Part shown: positions 8,250-16,589 of the stretch, piece by piece
How the letters are laid out: each line of letters opens with the position of its first letter
Numbering within the stretch: the stretch's first letter is position 1
DNA from: Antarctobacter albus
Lineage (GTDB): Bacteria; Pseudomonadota; Alphaproteobacteria; Rhodobacterales; Rhodobacteraceae
Assembly (NCBI RefSeq): GCF_900101505.1
Contig: NZ_FMZI01000007.1
Location: forward strand, 272,607 to 336,606
Direction: 5' to 3'
Length of the DNA: 64,000 nt
Notes under the pieces: model-generated
The model's input: only the letters and a program-made list of their open reading frames with translations
What the model was told of the DNA's origin: nothing
Databases searched by the model: none
Program-made: the position numbers and the translations under genes

Positions 8250-9317
8250 ATGAAGACGATCAAGGGCCCGGCCCTTTTCCTGGCGCAATTCGCGTCGGAC
8301 GATGCCCCGTTCAACGACTGGGGCAATATCACCCGCTGGGCCGCCGATTGCGGGTATGAAGGTGTCCAGGTTCCCAGTTGGGACAAGCGGCTGTTCGACC
8401 TCGAAACTGCTGCGGGATCGCGTGACTATTGCGACGACTTCAAGGGCCGGGCGGCTGAAAACGGCATCGCCGTGACGGAGCTTTCGGCCCATCTGCAAGG
8501 ACAGCTTGTCGCCGTTCACCCGGCCTATGACATCGCCTTTGACGGGTTTGCCGATGCCTCCGTGCGGGGCAATCCGAAGGCCCGGCAGGACTGGGCGGTC
8601 CGCCAGGTCCGCATGGCGCTGGAAGCATCGCGCAACCTTGGCCTGAATGCCCTGGGCGCCTTTTCCGGGGCGCTTGCCTGGCCCTATGTCTACCCTTGGC
8701 CACAACGCCCCGAGGGGCTGGTCGAGGCGGCATTCGACGAACTGGCGGCCCGCTGGCGTCCGATCCTCGATCACGCCGAGAACATGGGTGTCGACATCTG
8801 TTTCGAGATACATCCAGGCGAAGACCTGCATGACGGGGCAACCTTCGAGATGTTCCTTGACCGGGTCGACCAACATGCGCGCGCAAGGATGCTCTACGAT
8901 CCGTCGCACTACGTGTTGCAATGCCTCGACTACATCGCAAACCTCGACGACTACGCCGAGCGGATCGGCATGTTCCACGTCAAGGATGCCGAATTCAATC
9001 CGACCGGCAGGCAGGGCGTCTATGGCGGTTACCAGTCCTGGGCCGACCGCGCGGGCCGCTTCCGCAGCCTTGGCGACGGGCAGGTGGATTTCGGCGCGGT
9101 GTTTTCCAAGCTGACGACGATGGGTTTTGACGGCTGGGCGGTTGTCGAATGGGAATGCGCGCTGAAACACCCCGAGGATGGCGCGCGCGAGGGCGCGCAA
9201 TTCGTGCGTGACCACATCATCCGCGTGACCGAACGCGCCTTTGACGATTTCGCGGATGGCGGCGCGGATGACGCGGCCAACCGGCGGATGCTTGGACTGG
9301 AGGGCCGAGATGGCTGA
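8250..9317 (+). CDS. Sugar phosphate isomerase/epimerase family protein (xylose isomerase-like TIM barrel)
   Basis: 355 residues of the AP-endonuclease-2/xylose-isomerase-like barrel. The metal-site segments are visible: ICFEIHPGEDLHDG near residue 184, YDPSHYV near residue 217, MFHVKDAEF near residue 243 and VVEWECA near residue 300. Members isomerise or epimerise sugars or inosose-type intermediates. ATG 8250 is preceded by GGAGG at 8241-8245, better than the GTG 12 nt upstream. It is the first gene of a LacI-controlled operon and overlaps the dehydrogenase gene by 8 nt, implying coupled oxidation and isomerisation of one sugar or polyol. Confidence 0.85.
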   Translation: MKTIKGPALFLAQFASDDAPFNDWGNITRWAADCGYEGVQVPSWDKRLFDLETAAGSRDYCDDFKGRAAENGIAVTELSAHLQGQLVAVHPAYDIAFDGFADASVRGNPKARQDWAVRQVRMALEASRNLGLNALGAFSGALAWPYVYPWPQRPEGLVEAAFDELAARWRPILDHAENMGVDICFEIHPGEDLHDGATFEMFLDRVDQHARARMLYDPSHYVLQCLDYIANLDDYAERIGMFHVKDAEFNPTGRQGVYGGYQSWADRAGRFRSLGDGQVDFGAVFSKLTTMGFDGWAVVEWECALKHPEDGAREGAQFVRDHIIRVTERAFDDFADGGADDAANRRMLGLEGRDG

Positions 9318-10440
9318 GGCACCGATCAGGCTTGGCATGGTCGGCGGTGGCGGAGACGCCTTTATAGGCGGTGTCCACCGCATCGCGGCGCGGTTGGACG
9401 GGCATTATGACCTTGTCGCTGGCGCGTTGAGCGCGACCCCCGAAAAGGCACGGGCCAGCGCGGAGGTGCTGGGCCTGCCGCGCAGCTACGACAGCTATGT
9501 CGAGATGGCGCGGGCCGAGGCCGACCGGGACGATGGCATCGAGGCGGTCGCCATCGTGACCCCCAACCATGTACATGCCGATGCCGCCATCGCCTTTCTG
9601 CAACGGGGCATCCACGTCATCTGCGACAAGCCGCTGACCTCGACGATGGTGGATGCCGAGCGGCTGACCCAGGTGGCGCGGTCCTCGGACGCGCTGTTCA
9701 TGCTGACGCATAATTACACCGGCTACCCGATGATCCGGCAGGCGCGCGAGATGATCGCGGCCGGGGATCTCGGCAACTTGCGGCTGGTCAACGTGGAATA
9801 CGTGCAGGACTGGATGACCGGCCCTGCCGAGGGCAAGCAGGCCGAATGGCGGGTCGATCCCGCGCGCTCTGGCGCGGGCGGATCGATCGGGGACATCGGC
9901 ACTCATGCATATAATCTGGCGTGCTTCGTCTCGGGGCTGCGGCTGGACCGTCTGGCCGCCGACCTGGATGCCTTTGGCGCCGGGCGCACGCTGGACGACA
10001 ATGCCCATGTCATGCTGCGCTGGCAGGGCGGCGCCAAGGGGATGCTCTGGTGCAGCCAGGTGGCCCCGGGAAATGAAAACGCCCTGCGCCTGCGGGTCTA
10101 CGGCGACAGGGGTGGGCTGGACTGGGCACAGGAAGCGCCGAACAAGCTGTGGTTCACGCCTTTCGGCGAACCCAAGCGCCTGCTGACCCGCAACGGGGCG
10201 GGGGCGACGACGGGCAACACGGCCATGAGCCGGGTGCCCGGCGGCCATCCCGAAGGTTATCTCGAGGCTTTTGCCAACCTCTACACCGAGGCCGCCCATG
10301 CCATCCATTCACACAGGCGCGGTGAGACGGTGCCGGGTGGCCTGCTGTTCCCGACTCTGCAGGACGGCATGGAGGGCATGCGGTTCATCGAGGCCTGTGT
10401 GCGTTCTTCGTCGAAGGACAGCGCCTGGGTGTCGCCATGA
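9310..10440 (+). CDS. Gfo/Idh/MocA family NAD(P)-dependent oxidoreductase
   Basis: 376 residues: N-terminal Rossmann domain (RLGMVGGGGDAFIGGVHR; VTPNHVHADAAIAFL near residue 87; CDKPLTSTM near residue 110) and a C-terminal alpha/beta domain with the GGSIGDIGTHAYNLA catalytic helix near residue 193. Lys in CDKP and His in GTHA are the expected catalytic residues. It oxidises a hydroxyl group of a sugar or polyol such as inositol. It overlaps both neighbours by a few bases (ATGGCTGA upstream, ATGA downstream). The precise substrate is unknown. Confidence 0.9.
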   Translation: MAEAPIRLGMVGGGGDAFIGGVHRIAARLDGHYDLVAGALSATPEKARASAEVLGLPRSYDSYVEMARAEADRDDGIEAVAIVTPNHVHADAAIAFLQRGIHVICDKPLTSTMVDAERLTQVARSSDALFMLTHNYTGYPMIRQAREMIAAGDLGNLRLVNVEYVQDWMTGPAEGKQAEWRVDPARSGAGGSIGDIGTHAYNLACFVSGLRLDRLAADLDAFGAGRTLDDNAHVMLRWQGGAKGMLWCSQVAPGNENALRLRVYGDRGGLDWAQEAPNKLWFTPFGEPKRLLTRNGAGATTGNTAMSRVPGGHPEGYLEAFANLYTEAAHAIHSHRRGETVPGGLLFPTLQDGMEGMRFIEACVRSSSKDSAWVSP

Positions 10441-11285
10441 AACTGGGGATCAACCTGCTGTGCCTCGCGGGGCACATCGACGAAAGTCACCTGCCGTACT
10501 TGCAGCGCCTTGCCGAGATCGGTTTTGACCATGTCGAAGTGCCGGTGATGCGGGGCAGCCCGGATCACTATGCCTGGCTGGGGGAACAGCTGTCCGCGCT
10601 GGGCCTTGGCCGCGCGCAGACCTCCATCGTGCCGGATGTCGATGCCGACCCGCTGTCGGGGGATGCATCGGTGCGGCAACGCGGGCTGGATCACCTGTCC
10701 TGGATACAGGATTGCGCCGAGGCGCTGGGATCGGAAACCGTGGGCGGGCCGTTCCATGCGCCGATTGGCCATTTCACCGGGCAGGGGCCGACAGAGGCCG
10801 AAATAGAACGCGGCGTGAGCGCGCATCGAAACATGGCGGAACGTGCCGCGCGAGGCGGCTACAAGCTGGCGTTGGAGCATCTCAACCGGTTCGAAACCTA
10901 CTTCCTGAACACGATGGACCAGGCACGTGCCTATGCCGACCGGGTCGATCATCCCGCCTTTGGCATCATGTACGACACGTTCCATGCCAATATCGAGGAA
11001 CGTGATCAGCCCGCGGCCATCGCCCACCTGGGTGACCGGATGCATGTGCTGCATGTTTCGGAAAACGACCGGGGCGTGCCGGGGCGGGGGCAGATCGATT
11101 TTGCCGCCGTGTTCCGGGCCGCCAAGGCCGCTGGGTTCGACGGGCATGTGGTGATCGAGGCATTCGGGGCGGGCCTGCCCGAACTGGCCGCCGCAACCCG
11201 CGTCTGGCGACCGCTCTTTCCGGACTTCGAAACCCTGTTCACGGAGTCCCATGATTTCATCCGCGGGACGTGGGAGGCCGCATGA
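10437..11285 (+). CDS. Sugar phosphate isomerase/epimerase family protein (second copy, ketose 3-epimerase-like)
   Basis: 282 residues, a second TIM-barrel isomerase unlike the first. It has KLALEHLNRFETYFLNT near residue 143, GIMYDTFHANIEE near residue 180, HVSENDRG near residue 207 and VVIEAFG near residue 238; these Glu, Asp, His and Glu positions match the metal site of D-tagatose/D-allulose 3-epimerases. Start ATG 10437 overlaps the preceding stop as ATGA, and its own stop overlaps the ABC ATPase start. It probably handles a keto-sugar produced by the dehydrogenase. Confidence 0.85.
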   Translation: MKLGINLLCLAGHIDESHLPYLQRLAEIGFDHVEVPVMRGSPDHYAWLGEQLSALGLGRAQTSIVPDVDADPLSGDASVRQRGLDHLSWIQDCAEALGSETVGGPFHAPIGHFTGQGPTEAEIERGVSAHRNMAERAARGGYKLALEHLNRFETYFLNTMDQARAYADRVDHPAFGIMYDTFHANIEERDQPAAIAHLGDRMHVLHVSENDRGVPGRGQIDFAAVFRAAKAAGFDGHVVIEAFGAGLPELAAATRVWRPLFPDFETLFTESHDFIRGTWEAA

Positions 11286-12793
11286 CCGACCCCGTCATCG
11301 AGATGCAGGGCATCACCAAGAGTTTTCCCGGTGTCCGCGCCCTGTCCGGCGTCAGTTTCGGTGTGCGCCCCGGCGAGGTGCAGGCGCTTGTGGGCGAGAA
11401 CGGCGCAGGGAAATCCACGCTGATCAAGATCCTCTCCGGTGTCTACCAGGCCGACGCCGGCGAGGTGCGCATGAACGGCGAGGCGGTGCATTTCGTCCAT
11501 CCGGTCGAGTCGCTGCGCGCCGGGATCGCGGTGATCTACCAGGAATTTTCCCTGTTGCCGGAACGCACGGTCGCGCAAAACCTGTTCCTTGGGCGGGAAC
11601 CCCGGACGCGCTTTGGCCTGATCGACAGCGCGAAGATGCGGGCCGACACGCGCGAGGTTCTGGCGCTCTTCGCTGCGGCGGGCCGGATCGACCCGGACCG
11701 GACGGTTGGAGAGCTGGACGTGGCCACGCAGCAGGTGGTCGAGATCGCCAAGGCGGTGTCCACTGGTGCCCGCGTGGTGGTGATGGACGAACCGACCGCG
11801 GCGCTGAACGAGGCGGAATGCGAGGAACTTTTTGCAACCGTGGACACGCTGCGCGCGCGCGGCGTCGCCATTATCTACATCACCCACCGGATGCGAGAGA
11901 TCACGCGGCTGGCGGATCGCGTGACGGTACTGAAAGACGGCGAGGTGGCCGCCCGGTTTGACGAGGTCCCCGCGCCGGATGCCATCGTCCGCGCGATGGT
12001 GGGCCGCGACATCGCCGATTTCTACGCGCCGCCCGCAACGCCGGAGGAAATTGGCGATCCGGTCCTGACCGTGCGCGGCGCGGGCAACGCCATGTTGCAC
12101 CAGATCGACCTTGACGTCCGCGCGGGGGAAATCGTCGGTCTGGCGGGTATCCAGGGCGCCGGGCGCGTTGCGCTGGCGATGGCGCTGTTCGGCGAAACCC
12201 CGTTCGAGCATGGCCAGGTGACCCTCAACGGAGAGCGCGTTTCGTTCCAGACCCCGCGCAGCGCCATCCTTGGCGGTATCGGGCTGCTCCCCGGCGACCG
12301 GAAAAGCGAGGGGCTGGTGCTGATGCAGTCGGTACGCGACAACGGCATGCTGACTTCGCGCGCCTTTGCGCCGCTCTGGTCCAGTGACCGCCGGAACGCC
12401 TTTACCGACAGGGCGCGCATGGACGCCCTGCTGGACCACATGGAAATCCGCGCGGCCTCCTATGATCAGGACATTCGCGCGTTGTCGGGAGGCAACCAGC
12501 AAAAGGCCATCGTGGCCCGCTGGCTGTCCATGCGGCCCAAGCTGTTGATCTTCATCGAACCCACGCGCGGCATCGACGTCAATTCCAAGGCCGGCATCTA
12601 TCACCTGATGCGCGACCTTGCCCGCGAGGGGGCCGGTATCCTGATGATCTCGTCCGACCTGCCAGAGGTGATCGGTGCGGCGGACCGCGTGCTGGTCATG
12701 CAGGAAGGCAGGATCGCCGCAGAGTTCCCCCACGGCGCCACGGAACAGGACATCATGCACGCCGCCACCGGCGAGACAGGAGTGGCCGCATGA
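11282..12793 (+). CDS. Sugar ABC transporter ATP-binding protein (RbsA/MglA type, double ATPase)
   Basis: 503 residues with two tandem ABC domains. The first has Walker A GENGAGKSTLIK near residue 38, a degenerate signature (LDVATQQVVEIAKAVS) and Walker B VVMDEPTAALNE. The second has LAGIQGAGRVALAMAL in the Walker A place, signature LSGGNQQKAIVARWL and a Walker B reading LIFIEPTRGID. As in the family, the second Walker A is degenerate. It energises the two permeases that follow, with ATGA overlaps on both sides. ATG 11282 overlaps the preceding stop and opens with the ABC domain. Confidence 0.94.
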   Translation: MTDPVIEMQGITKSFPGVRALSGVSFGVRPGEVQALVGENGAGKSTLIKILSGVYQADAGEVRMNGEAVHFVHPVESLRAGIAVIYQEFSLLPERTVAQNLFLGREPRTRFGLIDSAKMRADTREVLALFAAAGRIDPDRTVGELDVATQQVVEIAKAVSTGARVVVMDEPTAALNEAECEELFATVDTLRARGVAIIYITHRMREITRLADRVTVLKDGEVAARFDEVPAPDAIVRAMVGRDIADFYAPPATPEEIGDPVLTVRGAGNAMLHQIDLDVRAGEIVGLAGIQGAGRVALAMALFGETPFEHGQVTLNGERVSFQTPRSAILGGIGLLPGDRKSEGLVLMQSVRDNGMLTSRAFAPLWSSDRRNAFTDRARMDALLDHMEIRAASYDQDIRALSGGNQQKAIVARWLSMRPKLLIFIEPTRGIDVNSKAGIYHLMRDLAREGAGILMISSDLPEVIGAADRVLVMQEGRIAAEFPHGATEQDIMHAATGETGVAA

Positions 12794-13776
12794 GCATCGC
12801 CGAGGATACGCCCCGCCGAAAGGCCGGTTTCCGTTTCGAACGCTGGGCCCCGCTGATCCTGCTGGGCGGCGCCCTGGCGATTTACGTCGTCGTCGCCCTT
12901 GTCACCGGACAGGCGCAGTACCTGACATTCGACAACCTGATCGCCATCCTTGGCCGGTCCATTGCCTTGGGCATCACCGCCATCGGGCAGACCTTTGTCA
13001 TCCTCGTGGCCTCGATCGACCTTAGCGTTGCCAGCCTGATCTCGGCCACGGCGGTACTGGCCTCTGTGGTGATGGACGGGTCTCCGGCGATGATCCTGCC
13101 CGCGATCCTGGCCGCGATTGCGCTGGGTGGGCTTGTCGGGCTGACCAACGGGCTGGTGGTCAGCGGGCTGAAGGTCAATCCCCTGATCGCCACGCTGGGC
13201 ATGAGCCTGATCATCCAGGGCTGCCTGTCGGCCTTCGTGTCGAATTTTGCGGGCGAGGTGCCGGCCGCCTTCCAGATGTTCGCTTATGGAGAGCTGGGCC
13301 CTTTCCCGGTGGCGCTGCTGTTCCTGGGTCTTCTGGCCGTTATGGCCTGGGCGGTGCTGCGGTTCACAAAGTTCGGATCGGACATCTACGCGGTCGGCGG
13401 CAATGAAGAGGCGGCGCGCTTTGCCGGGATCAAGACGGGCCGGGTGGTGATCCTGAGCCATGTGATCTGTTCGATCTGCGCGTCCATCGCGGGGCTCTAC
13501 CTTGCCTCGCGGCTGCGCTCCGGCGCGCCCTGGATCGGGTCCGACGGGGTCTATGACCTTGAAAGCATCGCCGTCGTGGTGATCGGCGGCACGGTGCTGG
13601 CGGGCGGGCGCGGCGGTGTCTGGGGGACGATGGCGGGGATGCTGATCTTTTCGCTGATCGACTCCGTCTTCAACATCGCGGGGGTCGACAGTTTCGCCAA
13701 GCAGGTTCTGCGCGGCATCATCATCGTGGCCGCCGTCGCCTTCTACGCCATCCGTTCAAAGAGGATCGTGGCATGA
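12790..13776 (+). CDS. Ribose-type sugar ABC transporter permease (RbsC family), first copy
   Basis: 328 residues, about eight to ten hydrophobic segments, BPD_transp_2 family. The conserved motifs are QTFVILVASIDLSVASLI near residue 73, NGLVVSGLKVNPLIATLGMS near residue 120, and GGNEEAARFAGIKTGRV near residue 203. It pairs with the next permease to form a heterodimeric channel. Overlaps with neighbouring genes (ATGA) show a single transcript. Confidence 0.94.
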   Translation: MSIAEDTPRRKAGFRFERWAPLILLGGALAIYVVVALVTGQAQYLTFDNLIAILGRSIALGITAIGQTFVILVASIDLSVASLISATAVLASVVMDGSPAMILPAILAAIALGGLVGLTNGLVVSGLKVNPLIATLGMSLIIQGCLSAFVSNFAGEVPAAFQMFAYGELGPFPVALLFLGLLAVMAWAVLRFTKFGSDIYAVGGNEEAARFAGIKTGRVVILSHVICSICASIAGLYLASRLRSGAPWIGSDGVYDLESIAVVVIGGTVLAGGRGGVWGTMAGMLIFSLIDSVFNIAGVDSFAKQVLRGIIIVAAVAFYAIRSKRIVA

Positions 13777-14747
13777 GTGACAGCGCCACCGCCCCCAAGC
13801 GCCGCCTGCCGCAGATCAACCCGGTCTGGGTGCTGCTGACTGTGCTGGTCGTGGCGATCATCTTCATGAACCCGCGATTCATCGAGCCGACGGGCTACAT
13901 GAACTTCCTCAAGCGCGCCGCGCCGCTGGCGATCCTGGCCGCGGGGCAGGTTTATGTCATCACCTCGGGTGGGTTCGACCTGTCGGTTGGTTCGCTGATC
14001 ACGCTGGTCGTCGTCGGTTCCTCGATGCTGACCAACAACGATCCCACGGCGACCTACTGGGTGATCCCCCTGATGTTGGCGATGGGGCTGGGCGTGGGGG
14101 CGGTCAACGGGCTGGTCGTGTGCTTCCTGCGCGTGCCCTCGCTGATCGCCACGCTGGGCATGATGATCACGCTGAACGGGCTGGCCTTCCTGTGGTCGGG
14201 CGGCGCCCCGCGTGGCTACCTGCCCGACACCTTCCGCTTTTTCGGGAGAGAGTTGATCCGCGATGTGCCCCTGGTCAGGTTCATCCCCGTCTCGGTCATC
14301 GTGCTGGTCGTCGTCGTCGGCCTGCTGGCCTGGCTGATGCATCGCACCAACCTTGGCCGACAGGTGCATGCCATCGGTGACAACCCGGTCGCGGCCCGTC
14401 TGGCCGGAGTGGCCGTCAACCGCGTGCGCATCACCGCCTTCATGCTGTCGGGCCTGTCCGCGGCCATCGCGGGCATCCTGCTGGGCGGCTTTGCCGGTGT
14501 CTCGACCGATGTCGGCTCGGGATATGAACTGCAGGCGATCACTGCCGCCGTTCTGGGCGGCGCGCAACTTCTCGGCGGTCGGGGATCGGTCCCGGCGGCC
14601 CTTGGCGGCGCGCTGGCGCTGACCGCCATCTTCACGCTCTTGAACTTCCTCGGCCTGCCGCAACCCGTCCGGCAGGTGGTGCAGGGCCTAATCCTGATCG
14701 CGGCCGTCGCGTTCGCCATGCACCGAAGGAGACAGACGGGAACCTGA
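13773..14747 (+). CDS. Ribose-type sugar ABC transporter permease (RbsC family), second copy
   Basis: 324 residues of the same BPD_transp_2 family but clearly diverged from the first permease: GQVYVITSGGFDLSVGSLI near residue 60, VPSLIATLGMMITLNGLAF near residue 123 and AIGDNPVAARLAGVAVNRV near residue 198. Two different permeases with one double ATPase are typical of YtfQRT-YjfF-like pentose/hexose importers. It is the last gene before the binding protein; a hairpin begins at its stop codon. Confidence 0.94.
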   Translation: MSDSATAPKRRLPQINPVWVLLTVLVVAIIFMNPRFIEPTGYMNFLKRAAPLAILAAGQVYVITSGGFDLSVGSLITLVVVGSSMLTNNDPTATYWVIPLMLAMGLGVGAVNGLVVCFLRVPSLIATLGMMITLNGLAFLWSGGAPRGYLPDTFRFFGRELIRDVPLVRFIPVSVIVLVVVVGLLAWLMHRTNLGRQVHAIGDNPVAARLAGVAVNRVRITAFMLSGLSAAIAGILLGGFAGVSTDVGSGYELQAITAAVLGGAQLLGGRGSVPAALGGALALTAIFTLLNFLGLPQPVRQVVQGLILIAAVAFAMHRRRQTGT

Positions 14748-14771
14748 AAGGGCGCGGGGAACGCACCCTTT
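14747..14771 (+). terminator. Intercistronic hairpin between permease and binding-protein genes
   Basis: AAAGGG-c-GCG pairs with CGC-a-CCCTTT across a 5-nt loop, with one mismatch, directly after the permease stop and 20 nt before the binding-protein start. It could act as a partial terminator or an mRNA 3' stabiliser. Without a U-run it is unlikely to be an efficient terminator. Confidence 0.45.
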
Positions 14772-14791
14772 CAACCGATAGGGAGAGAGAC

Positions 14792-15910
14792 ATGAAACAT
14801 ATCCTGATGGCGGCAGGGGCGCTGGCGTTCAGCCTGACGCCGCTCTACGCCCAGAACTTCGACGATCCCCAGGAATTCGCAAAGCAGCGGGACCAGCTGC
14901 AGGCAGAGCCGATGGGCCCCGAAGGCCAGCCCTGGCTGCAGTACATCGGTGGCGACATGGTCGACACCGCCGCGCTGGGATTGGAGGCCCCGGCGACGGT
15001 TTGTTTTTCGAACGCCGGTGTGAACAACCCCTGGCGGGTCGTGGGCTATACCAACATGGTCGAAGAGCTGAAGAACCACGCCTCTATCGCCGACTTCATC
15101 CATGTCGACGCCGAAGGCTCCGACGACAAGCAGATTGCAGATATCGACGACCTGCTGGCGGGCGGTGACTGCGACGTGATGATCGTCTCGCCCAACACCA
15201 CGGCGGCGCTGACGCCTGCGGTCGAACGGGCCTGCGAGGCGATGCCTGTCATCGTCTTCGACCGTGGCGTGAACACCGATTGCCCGGTCTCCTTCATCCA
15301 CCCCGTCGGCGGCTATGGCTTTGGCATCCAGGGCGCAGAGTTCATCACCAGCAAGCTGGACGAAGGCGCCAACGTGCTGATGCTGCGCATCCTGCCGGGG
15401 GTCGACGTGTTGGAAACCCGCTATTCCGCCGGGCGCCGCATTCTCGAAGAGGCGGGCATGAACATCGTCGGGGCCGAGTTCACGGACGGCGACAATGCCA
15501 AGACAAAATCCATCGTCGAGGATTACCTGATGCGCGGCAGCATCGACGCGGTCTGGATGGACGCGGGCGCCACTGCCGTCGCCGCGATCGAGGCCTTCGA
15601 GGATTCCGGCTATGACATCCCCGTCTTCGTGGGCGAGGACCAGCAGGACTTCCTGCGCAAGTGGCAGGACGAGGGGCTGACGGCCATCGCGCCGACCTAT
15701 CCCACCTACCAGTGGCGTACGGCGGTCATTGCGGCCGCGCGGGTGATCGAGGGAGAGCCGCTGCCGGGGCCGGAATGGGTTCTGCCGCAGCCTGCCATCG
15801 TGCAGGAAAACCTGGACGACTACGTCAACCCGGCGATGCCGCCGCTGCACTACGCCATGTGCGGCTGCGAGGAAATGGCCGACTATCCCCAGGCCTGGGG
15901 CGGCAACTGA
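14792..15910 (+). CDS. Periplasmic sugar-binding protein of the RbsB type
   Basis: 372 residues with a Sec signal peptide (MKHILMAAGALAFSLTPLYA, cleavage before QNF) and a periplasmic-binding-protein type 1 fold: TVCFSNAGVNNPWRVVGYTNM near residue 70, DVMIVSPNTTAALTPAVERA near residue 130, VFDRGVN near residue 157. It recruits the sugar or polyol for the ATPase and two permeases just upstream. Here the binding-protein gene is last in the transport set, and a strong terminator follows it. Confidence 0.9.
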   Translation: MKHILMAAGALAFSLTPLYAQNFDDPQEFAKQRDQLQAEPMGPEGQPWLQYIGGDMVDTAALGLEAPATVCFSNAGVNNPWRVVGYTNMVEELKNHASIADFIHVDAEGSDDKQIADIDDLLAGGDCDVMIVSPNTTAALTPAVERACEAMPVIVFDRGVNTDCPVSFIHPVGGYGFGIQGAEFITSKLDEGANVLMLRILPGVDVLETRYSAGRRILEEAGMNIVGAEFTDGDNAKTKSIVEDYLMRGSIDAVWMDAGATAVAAIEAFEDSGYDIPVFVGEDQQDFLRKWQDEGLTAIAPTYPTYQWRTAVIAAARVIEGEPLPGPEWVLPQPAIVQENLDDYVNPAMPPLHYAMCGCEEMADYPQAWGGN

Positions 15911-15918
15911 TCCTTCGG

Positions 15919-15944
15919 AAAGGGGCGGCGCGGGCCGCCCCTTT
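15919..15944 (+). terminator. Terminator after the sugar-binding protein gene
   Basis: A perfect 11-bp GC-rich stem (AAAGGGGCGGC with GCCGCCCCTTT) and a 4-nt loop, followed by CTCGTTT. The cupin gene downstream has its own ribosome-binding site, so readthrough or another promoter must serve it. Confidence 0.75.
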
Positions 15945-15983
15945 CTCGTTTGCACAACGGCAACCGGACCAGGGAGGACCAAG

Positions 15984-16547
15984 ATGACCGGACCCACGGA
16001 AGAACTGTTTTCCAAACCCAACGGACGCGTGCCCAACAGCCGTTTTCCCCTGCTGATCCATCGCGGCGGTATCCCCGGGGGCGGCATGGACGCGGTGCGG
16101 GCCCAGTTTCAAAAGACCGGCTGGCTCAACAACTGGAACTACCCGGGGATCTACCTGTACCACCATTTCCACTCCACCACGCATGAATGCCTCGGCGTCG
16201 CGACGGGCTGGATGGAGCTGGAGCTGTTCGGCAAGGGCGGCACGCAGGTCCGGGTCGAGGCGGGCGACGTGGTTGTCATGCCGGCAGGCGTGTCACATGC
16301 CATGATCGGCAATTCCGACGACGTGATGGTGATCGGCGGCTATCCCGAGGGACGCGACTGGGACAACATCCAGGAGGCGTTCGTCAGCGAGGCCGATTTC
16401 CGGGCCGCCGCGAAACTGATCATGTCCCTGCCGATCCCGGCGACGGACCCGGTGACGGGCGGGCCGCTGACCCAATGGCTGGACACGCCTTCATCGGTGG
16501 ATGCGGGCTGGAACGATTTTCGCGACGGCCTGGACGCGACCAGCTGA
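15984..16547 (+). CDS. Cupin-domain protein
   Basis: 187 residues. The central part is a cupin barrel: LYHHFHSTTHECLGVATG near residue 52 (three His and a Glu/Cys of motif 1) and GDVVVMPAGVSHAM near residue 95 (PAGVSH of motif 2). Such small cupins are often metal-dependent isomerases or sugar-acid enzymes, but no specific function can be assigned. GGGAGGACCAAG precedes the ATG. It lies after the terminator of the sugar operon and is probably expressed with it by readthrough. Confidence 0.8.
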   Translation: MTGPTEELFSKPNGRVPNSRFPLLIHRGGIPGGGMDAVRAQFQKTGWLNNWNYPGIYLYHHFHSTTHECLGVATGWMELELFGKGGTQVRVEAGDVVVMPAGVSHAMIGNSDDVMVIGGYPEGRDWDNIQEAFVSEADFRAAAKLIMSLPIPATDPVTGGPLTQWLDTPSSVDAGWNDFRDGLDATS

Positions 16548-16554
16548 CAGGGAT

Positions 16555-16579
16555 CACCGCGCGGATGGTCCGCGCGGTG
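16555..16579. terminator. Bidirectional terminator between the cupin and dabA genes
   Basis: A perfect 11-bp inverted repeat, CACCGCGCGGA with TCCGCGCGGTG, and a 3-nt loop lies in the 42-bp gap between two convergent genes. It can fold on either strand, but U-runs are short. Confidence 0.7.
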
Positions 16580-16589
16580 GTTTGCTGCG

